From positions 1-64,000 of the forward strand of contig JAAFIQ010000008.1 in NCBI GenBank assembly GCA_013298715.1: a stretch of DNA of 64,000 bases, in the 5' to 3' direction. Below are positions 54,910-64,000 of the stretch, piece by piece. Both the position numbers and the translations under genes were made by a program. This DNA comes from Bacteroidota bacterium. GTDB lineage: Bacteria; Bacteroidota; Bacteroidia; B-17B0; Aurantibacillaceae. Each line of letters starts with the position of its first letter. Position 1 is the first letter of the stretch. The notes under the pieces were generated by a model that was given only the letters and a program-made list of their open reading frames with translations, made no database searches and was not told the DNA's origin.

Positions 54910-56205
54910 TTATTTTTTCAAAAATTTGCTAATATATTTTTGGTTAGGCAATAACGCTTGCTGTATGCGTTTGGCGTAGCGTATGCTATCTAAAATTTCT
55001 TTTTGTTTTTGTTCAATTAATTTATTTTGATACTGTAACTGTTTTGATTGCTCGTTTTTTACTTTAAAATTTTTAAACACTACAACCAGTAAAACAGCTA
55101 CGATAATTAAAATAAAAGCAAGAATAATTAAAAAAATATTTTTTCGTTTGCTAGCGGTTGTTTTTTCGTTATTAAGTTGTGTTAGATTTTTTATTTCTAT
55201 TTCTTTTTTTTCAGCATTGTATTTTTCGTAAAGTTCTTGCATGGCAGAGCTGGTGGAAGCAGAATATATAGTGTCAGAAATTTTGAGAGCCATTTCATCA
55301 TGATATAAGGCTAATTTGTAATTGTTGTTTGTCTTATAAATCTCTTTTAAAAGCAAATGAATACTAAATGATTCTTTACAATAAATATCGTTAACATAAG
55401 CACTAAGTGCTTCGTTGGCAAGGTTTAATGCAAGTGTTGTGTTTCCGTTCTGTAACTTTAGTGTAGCTAAATTAGATTTCCATAAAGCAACATCTTTGTT
55501 TCCACGAGTATCGTCTTGCCCAATTAAAGCAATTGTTTTTTGTAAGTAGTACTCTGCTAATTTAGGATTTTTGTCTAGTAACACTATTGCACAATTGCCA
55601 TAAGTGAAAGGGTCTTCATAACCCATTTTGTTTGCTAAATTTAAACACTTTTCAGCATAAAATTCAACACTATCGTTTAGTTTCGTTTCGGTGTAACAAA
55701 TAATTAAATTTTGGTACACGATTAAATTTCCCTTAAAAAAATCTTTTGAAGTAAATACTGAGTTTGATTTATGAAAGAAACTAATTGCTTGTTTGTAGTT
55801 TTTAATTTTTCGGTAAATAATACCTAGGTTAGCACTAGATTTTGCTGACCCTAATACATCATTTAGTTTTTCGTAATACTTGATAGATTCGAAATAGGCG
55901 TTGATTGATGCATCAGAAAGATGTTGCTCATCAAAAAGTATTCCTTTGAGTTTATAAGCATCGCCTAAAATAGAGTCGAATTTAATAATTTTTGCTTCGT
56001 TAATACAATCGTTGATGTAATTGGTTGCTGTGTCGGGAAGAGTGTACTTTGTGCCATTAGCAATTGCGTATTTGATTTTAAGGGCATCTATTTTGTTTGA
56101 TGTTTTAGTTAGGCGTCCTTTAAGGCTATCTAAATTAAAATTTTGTGCTCTAATGTTTATTGAAAAAAACAAAAGGGTAATTAAATATCTATAAATGTGA
56201 AACAT
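54910..56205 (-). CDS. TPR membrane protein ending before a SpoIIE domain
   Basis: A 431-residue protein: signal peptide (1-20, NIRAQ), TPR repeats (about 60-330), one membrane segment (about 358-380), and a coiled coil ending KQKEILDSIRYAKRIQQALLP then NQKYISKFLKK. In complete homologues (compare 61774-63837) that motif leads directly into a SpoIIE/PP2C phosphatase domain, but here the protein stops. The last ~100 bp and the repeat beyond match the end of the gene at 56378-57955. Either a truncated phosphatase or a receptor-only form. Confidence 0.8.
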   Translation of the reverse strand: MFHIYRYLITLLFFSINIRAQNFNLDSLKGRLTKTSNKIDALKIKYAIANGTKYTLPDTATNYINDCINEAKIIKFDSILGDAYKLKGILFDEQHLSDASINAYFESIKYYEKLNDVLGSAKSSANLGIIYRKIKNYKQAISFFHKSNSVFTSKDFFKGNLIVYQNLIICYTETKLNDSVEFYAEKCLNLANKMGYEDPFTYGNCAIVLLDKNPKLAEYYLQKTIALIGQDDTRGNKDVALWKSNLATLKLQNGNTTLALNLANEALSAYVNDIYCKESFSIHLLLKEIYKTNNNYKLALYHDEMALKISDTIYSASTSSAMQELYEKYNAEKKEIEIKNLTQLNNEKTTASKRKNIFLIILAFILIIVAVLLVVVFKNFKVKNEQSKQLQYQNKLIEQKQKEILDSIRYAKRIQQALLPNQKYISKFLKK

Positions 56206-56318
56206 ATTTAAATTTAAGTATTTTTTATGGAAATGGAGATAATGAATTAGTGAAATATAGAGTTAAATTTTTATAGAAAAGTGTTTAATAAAGGCCATTT
56301 TATTACTTAATATTAATT

Positions 56319-56368
56319 AAACGCAGATGACGCAGATTTAGCGGATGTATTATGATTTAATGTTTTTA
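56319..56368 (+). repeat. GACGCAGATTTAGCGGATG repeat, copy 3
   Basis: AACGCAGATGACGCAGATTT followed by AGCGGATG. It lies past the stop of the broken TPR gene at 56378-57955, in the same relative place as copy 2 beside its paralogue. Confidence 0.75.
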
Positions 56369-56377
56369 ATACCTGAG

Positions 56378-57955
56378 TTATTTCTTCAAAAATTTGCTAA
56401 TGTACTTTTGGTTGGGCAATAAGGCTTGCTGTATGCGTTTGGCGTAACGTATGCTATCTAAAATTTCTTTTTGTTTGTCGTCAACTATGCGTTTCTGCTC
56501 TTCAATAATTTGTTTTTGTTTTTGGGTTATTCTAAACCGGTTAAAAATAAATCCTACAAAAACTAAAACTCCTACAAGACCAACGTACAAAAAATTACGT
56601 CGGTAAGCTTCGTGTTTTAATTTTAAAGAAGTTGTTTTTCTTTCTTCAACTACCTTTAGACTATCGGCAGTTTGTTTTTTATCAAACTCATATTGCATTT
56701 CTTTTTGAACAGAAGCCTTTCTGTTCTCAGCACTGTTTAACGAATCTTTATACACTACCGATAACTTGTAGAAATCAAGAGCTGCCTCAAATTTCTTTTG
56801 ACGCATAGTTAAATCACTTAAGTTTTGATAAAGTGAAATTAATAGCGGTTTGTCATCTATTTTTTTTTGAGATTTTAATCGCTTTGTCAAATTCTTTTTG
56901 TGCCTAAGGAAGCTTGTTCTTAATAATATATATTCTACCCAATTCAACTAAACAAACTAACCGGCCCCTTAAATCATTCGATTGAAAAAAATAATCATAC
57001 GCCGCTTTGTATTGGTATAGCGCTGTATCATAGTTGTTTTTCTTTAAGTTAATACTCGCTCTATTTATTGTGTTTGCCCAAATACCTGAAAGGTCATTTG
57101 TTTTCTCTAAAATTTGCATAGCTTTATTATAACTTTTTTCTGCTTCTGATATATTTAATTGTTCGTCATAAACGGAACCAATATTTTCATGAAGCTGTGC
57201 TTCATAAATTAAATTTTTTTGTTTTTGTGCGAGCGTAAGCGCTCTGTGATAATAATCTAGTGCCTTATCGTATTCTTTTAAATTATAATAAGTAAAGCCT
57301 ATATTTCCGAGTATGCTTGTTTGCACGCTAATGTTATCAAGTTTTTCGTAAATCTTTAACTCATTAAAATATTCACTCAGCGCCTTTGAATTTATGTTTT
57401 TTAAACTATAAACAATTGCTTTTGCAACTTTTGACCGAGCACAATTTTTTTCATTGCCGGTTAATGAGTAAATTCTTTCAGACACATTGTAGGCGCGAAT
57501 GGCGAAATTATAATTACCTTCGTTGCTTAACAAAATGCCTAGGTTGTATAATCCTTTTGCGGTTAATTCAACTATTTCATTTTTATTAGCACGATCAAAC
57601 TCTTGGTTTAGTATTTTTATTGCATCAATATATTTTGCCTTGGCAGAATAAAAATCACCTTTCTTGTAAAAATTCCAACCTATTAAAATGAGGCAATCAG
57701 ATATCTTTATGTTTTGATTATCGTATTTTACCAAAACGTTAATTGCTTTTAGTAAAAAAAATTACTGCTATCAGGATTATCGGGCATAAATAATAAGCCA
57801 TAATCTTTGTAGGCCTTGTGTAACATTGTGTCTGCTTTTAAACCGGTTTGGTTTTTCCAATTTAATATGTGGGTTTTTAACGAATCGGATTTTTTAGTTT
57901 GACCAATATAAAATAGCGGTACCAAAAAAAACATTACACAACAAATAAGTTTCAT
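56378..57955 (-). pseudogene. TPR membrane protein paralogue, three lesions
   Basis: One gene in three pieces: signal peptide and start (57749-57955), TPR body (56904-57734) and C-terminus (56378-56947). The lesions are (1) in the A8 run at 57754-57761, where one added base joins SSNFFLLKAINVLVKYDNQN; (2) a TAG at 56904-56906, probably from GAG, with AQKEFDKAIKIS continuing in the same frame; (3) the T9 run at 56860-56868, where one base fewer restores ISKKIDDKPLLISLYQ. The rest encodes a membrane segment and the KEILDSIRYAKRIQQALLP end shared with 54910-56205. No SpoIIE domain follows. Confidence 0.85.
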
Positions 57956-58000
57956 AGATAAAAAATTTTAACTTTACAATATAATTTTACAACCAACAAC

Positions 58001-60013
58001 GTGTCTATAAATCTAATAATAAAAACTTGGTCTTTAGGCACTATAATTTTATTACTACTTAGCTGTAACTCAACCAAACAACAACTAAAAAAGGCAGCAC
58101 GCCAAACTGAGGCCGGCAACATTAATGGTGCAAAAGAAACTTACAATAAGGTTTTAGCAAAAGAACCAAACAACTACAAAGCAAACCTTGGTTTAGGAAT
58201 ATTATTAAGCGAGAGTGTTGAAGATTTTGGTGGGGCGCTACCTTATTTAACAAAAGCAGAAAATGAGAGTAAAAAAGATACCGTTGCAGATTTAATTTTT
58301 GCTTTAGGAAAATGCTACCAATACTCGAATGAGTTTGAAAAAGCCCAAAGTTATTTTAATAGATTGTCTCGCTTTGTTTCTTACGACGACGATGCGTATT
58401 TTCAAAAAGATTTAAAAAAACGCAAAGCAGACTGCGATTATGCAATTCAAAATTTTAATAAAAATATTGATGCGAATGCGCACGCTATTAACCTCGGAAA
58501 ATCAATAAATACTGAAAGTCCCGAGTATGTGCCTGTAATAACAAACGGCAACGAATTAATTTTTACATCAAAAAGAAAAGATGATAAACAGGAACAAATT
58601 AATTACCAAGATGGAAAATATTTTGAGAGCATGTACATTTCAAAAACCGAAAACGGAAGATATTCAACGCCTAGGCGCTATACCTTACCAGATGCTTACA
58701 TGAAATCAAAATACAAAAAGGGGAACGAATCCATTGTTTCTGTGAGTGCAGATGGAAAAATATTATATGTTTACCGCAACAACAAAATTTACGAGGTAGA
58801 TGCTGACAAGCGCCCTAATATTGAACCAAAAAAACTGAGTAATCTAATAAATTTTGATTATTACCAAAACCATGCATACATGAGCGCAGACGGCACGCAA
58901 TTGTTTTTTACAAGCGAATCTAAAACTGGGAAAGGCGATAACGATATTTACATTGCAACAAAAACCACAAGCGGAGATTGGGGCAATGCAGAAAATATTG
59001 GCGCACCAATTAATACGGAGTACGATGAGGACGCACCGTACTTAAGCAACGACGGAAAAACATTGTATTTTGCAAGTAAAGGCCATAAAGGGTTTGGAAA
59101 TTTTGATGTGTATAAAAGCCAATTAGAAAATGGAAAATGGAGTGAGCCTCTAAACCTTGGTCAACCAATAAACTCAAGCGGACAAGATATTTTTTATATT
59201 GAAACGAAAGACAATAGTTGTGCTTATTACGCCTCTTCAAAAAAAGGGGGTTATGGAGACATGGATATTTATAAAATTATTTATCTGAATAAAATTGATA
59301 CCGCTTGCAAATCAAACTTAAACACGCTTGCGTTAGCCACAAAATCAGTCTCTGCGAACGAGTATGTTACAGAGAATACAATTTCTGAAACCAATGCAAA
59401 AGTACTTTTTTCTCAGTGGATGGTGAACGGCGAAGTTGTAAGCGGAAGCACAACTAAAATTAATATACCAACTACACCAAATACCAGCTACAGTATAAAA
59501 AACAAAACTATTTTCATTTGCGATACGTGCCTTGAGCACAGCGTTGTTTGTTTAAACACAACTTTTAAAACCGAAACAGAAAAAGATAGCGTTGTAAAAA
59601 CACCTAGCGATATAGATTTAAGCACCTTTAAAGGCGAACTGAGTGATGAACAATTAAAACAATTGGGTTTTAATACAACACCAATTTTATTTGATTTCGA
59701 CAAAAGTAATTTAACTACAAAGGCACTAACAATTTTAAATACGAATTTGGAGGTATTAAAAAAATATCCAAGCCTAACGGTTGAAATTTATGGTCATGCT
59801 GATCAACGAGGTACAGTGGCTCATAATACCGCACTTTCTGCAAGCCGCGCCAATGCAACTAAAAACTATTTAGTAAAAAATAAAATAAACAATAAGCGTG
59901 TAACGCTGGCAAAAGGATTAGGTTCTAATAAATTGGCAGTAGATTGTAACAACTGCAGCCCCGAGGAATACAATCAAAACAGAAGGGCTACGTTTAGGGT
60001 GTTTAACAACTAA
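58001..60013 (+). CDS. PorE-like lipoprotein: TPR, beta-propeller, OmpA
   Basis: A 670-residue protein with a GTG start. Lipobox LLSC at about residue 22 indicates a lipoprotein. TPRs (about 25-150) lead into a PD40/WD40 propeller (about 170-430; MSADGTQLFFTSES, LSNDGKTLYFASKGHKGFGNFDVY), a variable domain, and an OmpA peptidoglycan-binding domain (about 565-670; TPILFDFDKSNL, EIYGHADQRGTVAHN). This is the order of T9SS component PorE, which ties the secretion machine to peptidoglycan, but paralogues are common. A TAnnTTTr -7-like element (TAACTTTA) lies at 57968-57975. Confidence 0.82.
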   Translation: MSINLIIKTWSLGTIILLLLSCNSTKQQLKKAARQTEAGNINGAKETYNKVLAKEPNNYKANLGLGILLSESVEDFGGALPYLTKAENESKKDTVADLIFALGKCYQYSNEFEKAQSYFNRLSRFVSYDDDAYFQKDLKKRKADCDYAIQNFNKNIDANAHAINLGKSINTESPEYVPVITNGNELIFTSKRKDDKQEQINYQDGKYFESMYISKTENGRYSTPRRYTLPDAYMKSKYKKGNESIVSVSADGKILYVYRNNKIYEVDADKRPNIEPKKLSNLINFDYYQNHAYMSADGTQLFFTSESKTGKGDNDIYIATKTTSGDWGNAENIGAPINTEYDEDAPYLSNDGKTLYFASKGHKGFGNFDVYKSQLENGKWSEPLNLGQPINSSGQDIFYIETKDNSCAYYASSKKGGYGDMDIYKIIYLNKIDTACKSNLNTLALATKSVSANEYVTENTISETNAKVLFSQWMVNGEVVSGSTTKINIPTTPNTSYSIKNKTIFICDTCLEHSVVCLNTTFKTETEKDSVVKTPSDIDLSTFKGELSDEQLKQLGFNTTPILFDFDKSNLTTKALTILNTNLEVLKKYPSLTVEIYGHADQRGTVAHNTALSASRANATKNYLVKNKINNKRVTLAKGLGSNKLAVDCNNCSPEEYNQNRRATFRVFNN

Positions 60014-60208
60014 TTATTAATATACTAATTTTAATTAACGCATTTTACAAATTATTTAATGTAAATTTTCTTATCTTTATTTAAACTTTAACTATAAACT
60101 ATTGTTTATTCAAAAGCCACTTGGTCGGCAAACTTCCGACACAGTGCTTAACTAAAAGTAAAAATCAAACACACGCTTAACAACCCTGTATTTGATAAAT
60201 TTAAAAAT

Positions 60209-60622
60209 ATGAGCAACAAAATTGCCGTTTATAGAAAAGAACATTTTAATGCAGCACACCGCTTGCACAATCCGTTATTGAGTAACGAAGAAAACGCCAC
60301 TATTTTTGGAAAGTGTAACTATCCAAATTATCACGGGCATAACTATGAGCTTGTTGTAAAAGTAATTGGAGAGATAAATCCTAAAACAGGCTATGTTATT
60401 GATATGAAGATTTTGAGCGAGTTGATAAAAGAAAATGTGCTTGAAAAGTTTGATCACAAAAATTTGAATTTAGATACAGAAGAGTTTAAAAACCTTAATC
60501 CTACTGCCGAAAATATTGCAGTAGTAATTTACAATTTACTAAAACCAAAATTGGCGCCAAGCCTTGAACTTAGAATTACTTTATATGAAACCGAAAGAAA
60601 TTACGTTAAATACCCAGCATAA
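60209..60622 (+). CDS. 6-pyruvoyl-tetrahydropterin synthase family protein
   Basis: A 137-residue pterin enzyme with zinc His motifs EHFNAAHRLHN and YHGHNYEL, catalytic Cys in FGKCNYPN, DHKNLNLD, and the closing LYETERNYVKY with the conserved Glu. Its 3' end overlaps folE by 38 bp, so it acts on the folE product, 7,8-dihydroneopterin triphosphate. It is a paralogue of 6653-7063, sharing GKC and HGHNY spacing. The pair with folE points to tetrahydropterin or queuosine synthesis; the sequence looks closer to eukaryote-type PTPS. Confidence 0.88.
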   Translation: MSNKIAVYRKEHFNAAHRLHNPLLSNEENATIFGKCNYPNYHGHNYELVVKVIGEINPKTGYVIDMKILSELIKENVLEKFDHKNLNLDTEEFKNLNPTAENIAVVIYNLLKPKLAPSLELRITLYETERNYVKYPA

Positions 60623-61295
60623 CAACAACAAAATTTCGTTTACCGATGATGAAATTGGTAACGAACACATAAGCACAAGTGTTGATACGCCAATGAAACC
60701 AGATGCTTTTGTTTTGAGCGATGAAGAAAAGCAAAAGAAAATAGAGTTCCACTTTAGAGAAATTATGGAAACTTTAGGATTGGATTTAACAGATGATAGC
60801 CTAAATGGTACACCTCACCGCGTTGCTAAAATGTATATTAAAGAAATTTTTAGCGGATTAAATCCAGACAATAAACCAAAGATTGCTTTGTTTGAAAACA
60901 AGTACCAATACAACCAAATGTTGGTAGAAAAAGACATTACGTTTTATAGCAACTGCGAGCACCATTTTGTACCCATTTTTGGAAAAGCGCACGTGGCCTA
61001 TATTTCAAACGGAAAAGTAATTGGGTTAAGCAAGTTAAACAGAATTGTACAATACTTTAGCAAGCGCCCACAAGTGCAAGAGCGCCTTACCGTGCAAATA
61101 GCAAAAGAGTTACAAAGCATTTTAGAAACAGAAGATGTGGCGGTAGTAATTGATGCCAAACATTTATGTGTGTCGAGTAGGGGAGTGCAAGATAACAACT
61201 CAGCAACAGTAACATCGTTTTATGGAGGCAAATTTAGTCAAGAAAGCACACGCCAAGAGTTCTTAAAATATGTGGAGATGAAAACGAATTATTAA
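60585..61295 (+). CDS. folE: GTP cyclohydrolase I
   Basis: A 236-residue enzyme opening the folate/pterin pathway by converting GTP to 7,8-dihydroneopterin triphosphate. Motifs are DSLNGTPHRVAKMY, zinc-site NCEHHFVP, KVIGLSKLNRIVQYF, RPQVQERLT, and HLCVSSRGVQD with the second zinc Cys. The ATG at 60585 is chosen over a TTG at 60564; it overlaps the PTPS gene by 38 bp. The N-terminal ~45 residues before the core are typical of Bacteroidota enzymes. Confidence 0.96.
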   Translation: MKPKEITLNTQHNNNKISFTDDEIGNEHISTSVDTPMKPDAFVLSDEEKQKKIEFHFREIMETLGLDLTDDSLNGTPHRVAKMYIKEIFSGLNPDNKPKIALFENKYQYNQMLVEKDITFYSNCEHHFVPIFGKAHVAYISNGKVIGLSKLNRIVQYFSKRPQVQERLTVQIAKELQSILETEDVAVVIDAKHLCVSSRGVQDNNSATVTSFYGGKFSQESTRQEFLKYVEMKTNY

Positions 61296-61773
61296 GAATC
61301 AATATCTGTTTATTCAAAGCTCTGCTAGTTCGAAATAAAATAATGCAATTTGTTTTTTCGAGTTTATACATCGAATAATATTAATTTGGAGCAAAACTAA
61401 GTTTTATCTCTCCAAGGTTTATGCTTTAAAAAAGTTGCTTTCAAAAATATACCCTTTATTAAAATTGCAAGAGTTTTTTAATATGTTGGAATATAGTAAA
61501 TTTGCCTATATTCATGTGGCTGCAAGTACAGTTTAATTTTCCTAAACCCCTTAAAAAAGTTAAGGAATTAACCTTCCAAAAGAATAAAGTTCCAGAAAAG
61601 AGATAATGTATTTTTACAATATTAAATTATTAATTGTTTAAATGAGGAGTTAGCAATTACTAAATAAATATTAATTTTAAATCAATGATTTATTTTAAAA
61701 CAAGCTAGTTTATAAATCACAAAAGACTTAAGCGCGTAAATCTGTATGGCAACAAAATGATAATTTTAGAGGC
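61296..61773. other. 478-bp gene-free spacer
   Basis: AT-rich, with no convincing open frame, terminator or known repeat. It presumably holds the promoter of the TPR-SpoIIE gene; no operator of the TTCACAAG type is present. Confidence 0.4.
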
Positions 61774-63837
61774 ATGAAACACATATTTATAATAATCCTA
61801 ATTCTGGTTACTATCCCTTCAATAAGTCAAACGGGCGATTTAGGTAGTTTGAGTGAAGACACCAACCTAGTAAATAAATTAAATCGAGAGGCTACGGTAT
61901 TAAAATCTAGTAAACCTATAGCATCTTATCAACTGAGCAAGCGGGCTATTTTATTATCTGAAAAATTAAATTATAAAAAAGGAAAGTTCAAGGCTTTGTT
62001 AAATTTAATCGTATACTACAACATCTCTAAACAAACCGATAGTTGCGATTTACTTTGTAGGTTAGCTATAAATCTTTGTAATGAGACTAACAATAATTAT
62101 TTTAAAAAAGAGTTGTTTCAGTTACAAGGCGGAATGATGTATTATAAAGGTTATGCTGATAGTTCATTGGTTTATTATTTAAAATCACTTAAACTCAACG
62201 AGGATTTAAAAGATTCTTTAGGCATTTCCAACGCTCTAATGGGTCTATCCATTGTTTATTCTAATACTGATAAAAAAAGGCAATTAGAGTATATTGATAA
62301 AGCAATTGCTTTAAAATTTAGGTTTAAGGATACCTTAGGCTTAATTAAGGCTTATAGCTTTAAAGCTATATATTACAGAAGCGAGAACGTTGACTCTTCG
62401 TTAAAATATGGCCGTTTTGCATTAAACCAAAACTTAAAAACACAAAATTTAATTGAAAGAGCATCTTTATTTAATGAGTTAGGCACATTTTATATGATGA
62501 AGAATTCTTGCGATTCGGCTATTATGAATACGTTAAAAGCGCTAAAAATTTATGAAAAATTAAATTTTGTAGATGTTTTAAGTGATACTAAAATAACCTT
62601 AGCTAACTATTACTTTAATTGTGATAAAATTTCGGCGGCCGAAACCCTTGCGTTAGATGTTTATACAATTGTTTCTAAAAATGATGATGAGGAAGGGTTA
62701 AGACGTTCGAGCGAGATATTAGCATCTATTTACGCAAAAAAGCAAGACTTTAAAAACGCATACAATTTTTTTAAAATTAATGTTCAGTATACGGATAGCG
62801 TTAACATCAAAATTAATAAACAACAAATTTTAGATGTTTCTACTAAATACGAGACAGAAAAAAAAGATGCAGAAATACAGTTACTTAATAAAGATAAACT
62901 AATTGCAAAAAGCGAATCTAAAAAGGAGCAACAGATAAAATTTTTTATTATTGCTATAGCAGTGTTTTTATTATTAATAGCAGCTATATTATATCACAAT
63001 TACAAGAAAAAGTTGAATGCCAATATTCAACTAAATGAACAAAAACAACTTATTGAACAAAAAAATGTATTACTACAAAATCAAGCCGATTTAATAAACG
63101 ATAGTATTGAGTATGCGAAAAAAACTCAAGACAGTATGTTACCAAACACAAACGTTTTACAAGGATTTGTTTCCGATTTTTTTATTTATTATAAGCCTAA
63201 AGATATAATTAGTGGTGATTTTTATTGGATGTACAAAAACGAAAATAGAGTTGTGATTGCCGCCGCAGATTGTACTGGACATGGCGTTCCTGGTGCGTTG
63301 ATGAGTGTAATGGGCCATAATGCCCTAGATTCTGCTTACCGGGAATTAGAAAATTGTAGTCCTCCGAACGTTATTAGTTATCTTGATAAATTTATTAAAA
63401 ACAAAACAATTGGTGAAGGCAATGCGTCTGCAAATGTAGACGGAATGGCAATCAGCATTATTGAACTGCTTAAAGACGCAAAAAAAATAAATTATTCAAG
63501 CGCTAAACAACCTATTTATATTATTCAAGCAGGTGAATTAATTGAATTAAAAGCCAATAGTTTTTCCGTGGGTTCTTTACAAAATCAATCTGTAACCGGG
63601 GGAGAATTTCAACTACAATCAGGAGATTGCATATATCTTTTTTCTGATGGATATGTAGATCAAAAAGGAGGACAAGATAAACGTAAATTTATGTCGGCGA
63701 AATTTAAGCAATTACTAATTCAAATTGTAGAGAAAAGCTCAGCACAACAAAAGGAAATTATCTCATCTACGATGGAGGCTTGGAAAGGCAACAACACACA
63801 AATTGATGACATGTTAATTATAGGATTAAAAATTTAG
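61774..63837 (+). CDS. TPR sensor with SpoIIE (PP2C-type) phosphatase domain
   Basis: A 687-residue protein: signal peptide (1-19, SISQ), TPR repeats (about 40-350), a membrane segment (about 388-408), a coiled coil, the linker INDSIEYAKKTQDSMLP, then SpoIIE phosphatase (about 460-687). Metal-binding acidic residues are visible in IISGDFYWMY, AAADCTGHGVPGALMSVMG and SDGYVDQKGG, and NNTQIDDMLIIGLKI closes the domain. It would be a one-pass receptor that dephosphorylates a Ser/Thr protein, such as an anti-sigma antagonist, in response to a periplasmic signal. This is the intact version of the truncated proteins at 54910 and 56378. Confidence 0.92.
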   Translation: MKHIFIIILILVTIPSISQTGDLGSLSEDTNLVNKLNREATVLKSSKPIASYQLSKRAILLSEKLNYKKGKFKALLNLIVYYNISKQTDSCDLLCRLAINLCNETNNNYFKKELFQLQGGMMYYKGYADSSLVYYLKSLKLNEDLKDSLGISNALMGLSIVYSNTDKKRQLEYIDKAIALKFRFKDTLGLIKAYSFKAIYYRSENVDSSLKYGRFALNQNLKTQNLIERASLFNELGTFYMMKNSCDSAIMNTLKALKIYEKLNFVDVLSDTKITLANYYFNCDKISAAETLALDVYTIVSKNDDEEGLRRSSEILASIYAKKQDFKNAYNFFKINVQYTDSVNIKINKQQILDVSTKYETEKKDAEIQLLNKDKLIAKSESKKEQQIKFFIIAIAVFLLLIAAILYHNYKKKLNANIQLNEQKQLIEQKNVLLQNQADLINDSIEYAKKTQDSMLPNTNVLQGFVSDFFIYYKPKDIISGDFYWMYKNENRVVIAAADCTGHGVPGALMSVMGHNALDSAYRELENCSPPNVISYLDKFIKNKTIGEGNASANVDGMAISIIELLKDAKKINYSSAKQPIYIIQAGELIELKANSFSVGSLQNQSVTGGEFQLQSGDCIYLFSDGYVDQKGGQDKRKFMSAKFKQLLIQIVEKSSAQQKEIISSTMEAWKGNNTQIDDMLIIGLKI

Positions 63838-63938
63838 TAAACTTAATTATTCTCACAAAACAGATTAATACTTAAGGTTGAGATAAAGTATGTTTAGACT
63901 CGATTTATCATTAAATTTTTAATATTTTTTGATATAAA

Positions 63939-64000
63939 ATGATAGACGTATTTTTCGCCGTTCCTTTTGCTAGCCCACAAACTAAAAAAACACCTTCTAG
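63939..64000 (+). CDS. Possible partial gene at window edge
   Basis: An ATG at 63939 opens a frame that reads MIDVFFAVPFASPQTKKTPS to the end of the window. Too short to identify; it may equally be chance. Confidence 0.25.
   Translation, partial: MIDVFFAVPFASPQTKKTPS

Noticed and set aside
1-64000. tRNA, rRNA, CRISPR arrays and complete insertion sequences
   Set aside because: No cloverleaf-like T-arm context, no rRNA-like stretches, no regularly spaced repeats with unique spacers, and no transposase gene were found by eye.

Overview
The window is AT-rich chromosomal DNA from a member of the Bacteroidota. The signs are five promoters of the TTTG/TTTG type used by this phylum, proteins with type IX secretion (T9SS) C-terminal sorting domains, PorP/SprF-like and PorE-like envelope proteins, TPR-fused LytS-type kinases with LytTR regulators, and the futalosine menaquinone genes mqnB and mqnD. 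The genus cannot be fixed from the sequence. No tRNA, rRNA or CRISPR array was seen.

Layout. 1-3908 is an accessory region: two hairpins of identical attC-like geometry but different sequence (118-226, 670-795), a degenerate third (2254-2312), small minus-strand genes between them, and a XerC/D-type tyrosine recombinase. 4109-15060 holds housekeeping and envelope genes (TPR protein, 6-pyruvoyl-tetrahydropterin synthase family enzyme, mqnB-mqnD, a frameshifted DUF2079 membrane protein, a methyltransferase, a long Ala/Lys/Glu repeat protein, a D-amino-acid-oxidase-like flavoprotein). 15485-18467 is an ECF sigma factor with an unusual membrane partner carrying a cytochrome c motif. 18961-26230 reads as one five-gene unit: nadA, a clan AA aspartic protease, a YwqK/MORN-like protein, a seven-PAS histidine kinase and a LytTR response regulator. 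26726-36260 holds rpiB, a thioredoxin-fold protein, a PorE-like protein, a radical SAM protein, two PorP/SprF genes (one with an internal stop) and a choice-of-anchor L/OmpA/T9SS protein.

36359-48456 is the most coherent block. A LytS/LytTR two-component pair and a stand-alone LytTR protein sit next to five nearly identical operator-promoter modules. Each module is a TTCACAAG direct repeat with a 21-bp period, followed by TTTG-N23/24-TTTG. One lies before the stand-alone LytTR gene and four lie before genes for secreted proteins, two of them T9SS clients. Several of these genes also share a terminator family. The simplest reading is a local LytTR regulon for secreted proteins.

48560-63837 holds a methyltransferase and an acetyltransferase carrying three copies of a parS-like 14-mer, a PagL-like outer-membrane protein, a T9SS protein without a normal start codon, mnmG with an in-frame palindromic insertion, two related TPR genes that stop where a SpoIIE phosphatase domain would begin (one is a pseudogene), a PorE-like OmpA lipoprotein, a PTPS-folE pair and a complete TPR-SpoIIE protein. 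The parS-like cluster next to mnmG suggests, but does not prove, proximity to the replication origin.

Several genes are broken by indels in short homopolymers, in-frame stops or loss of ATG. Some of these may be assembly errors; the substitutions are less likely to be.
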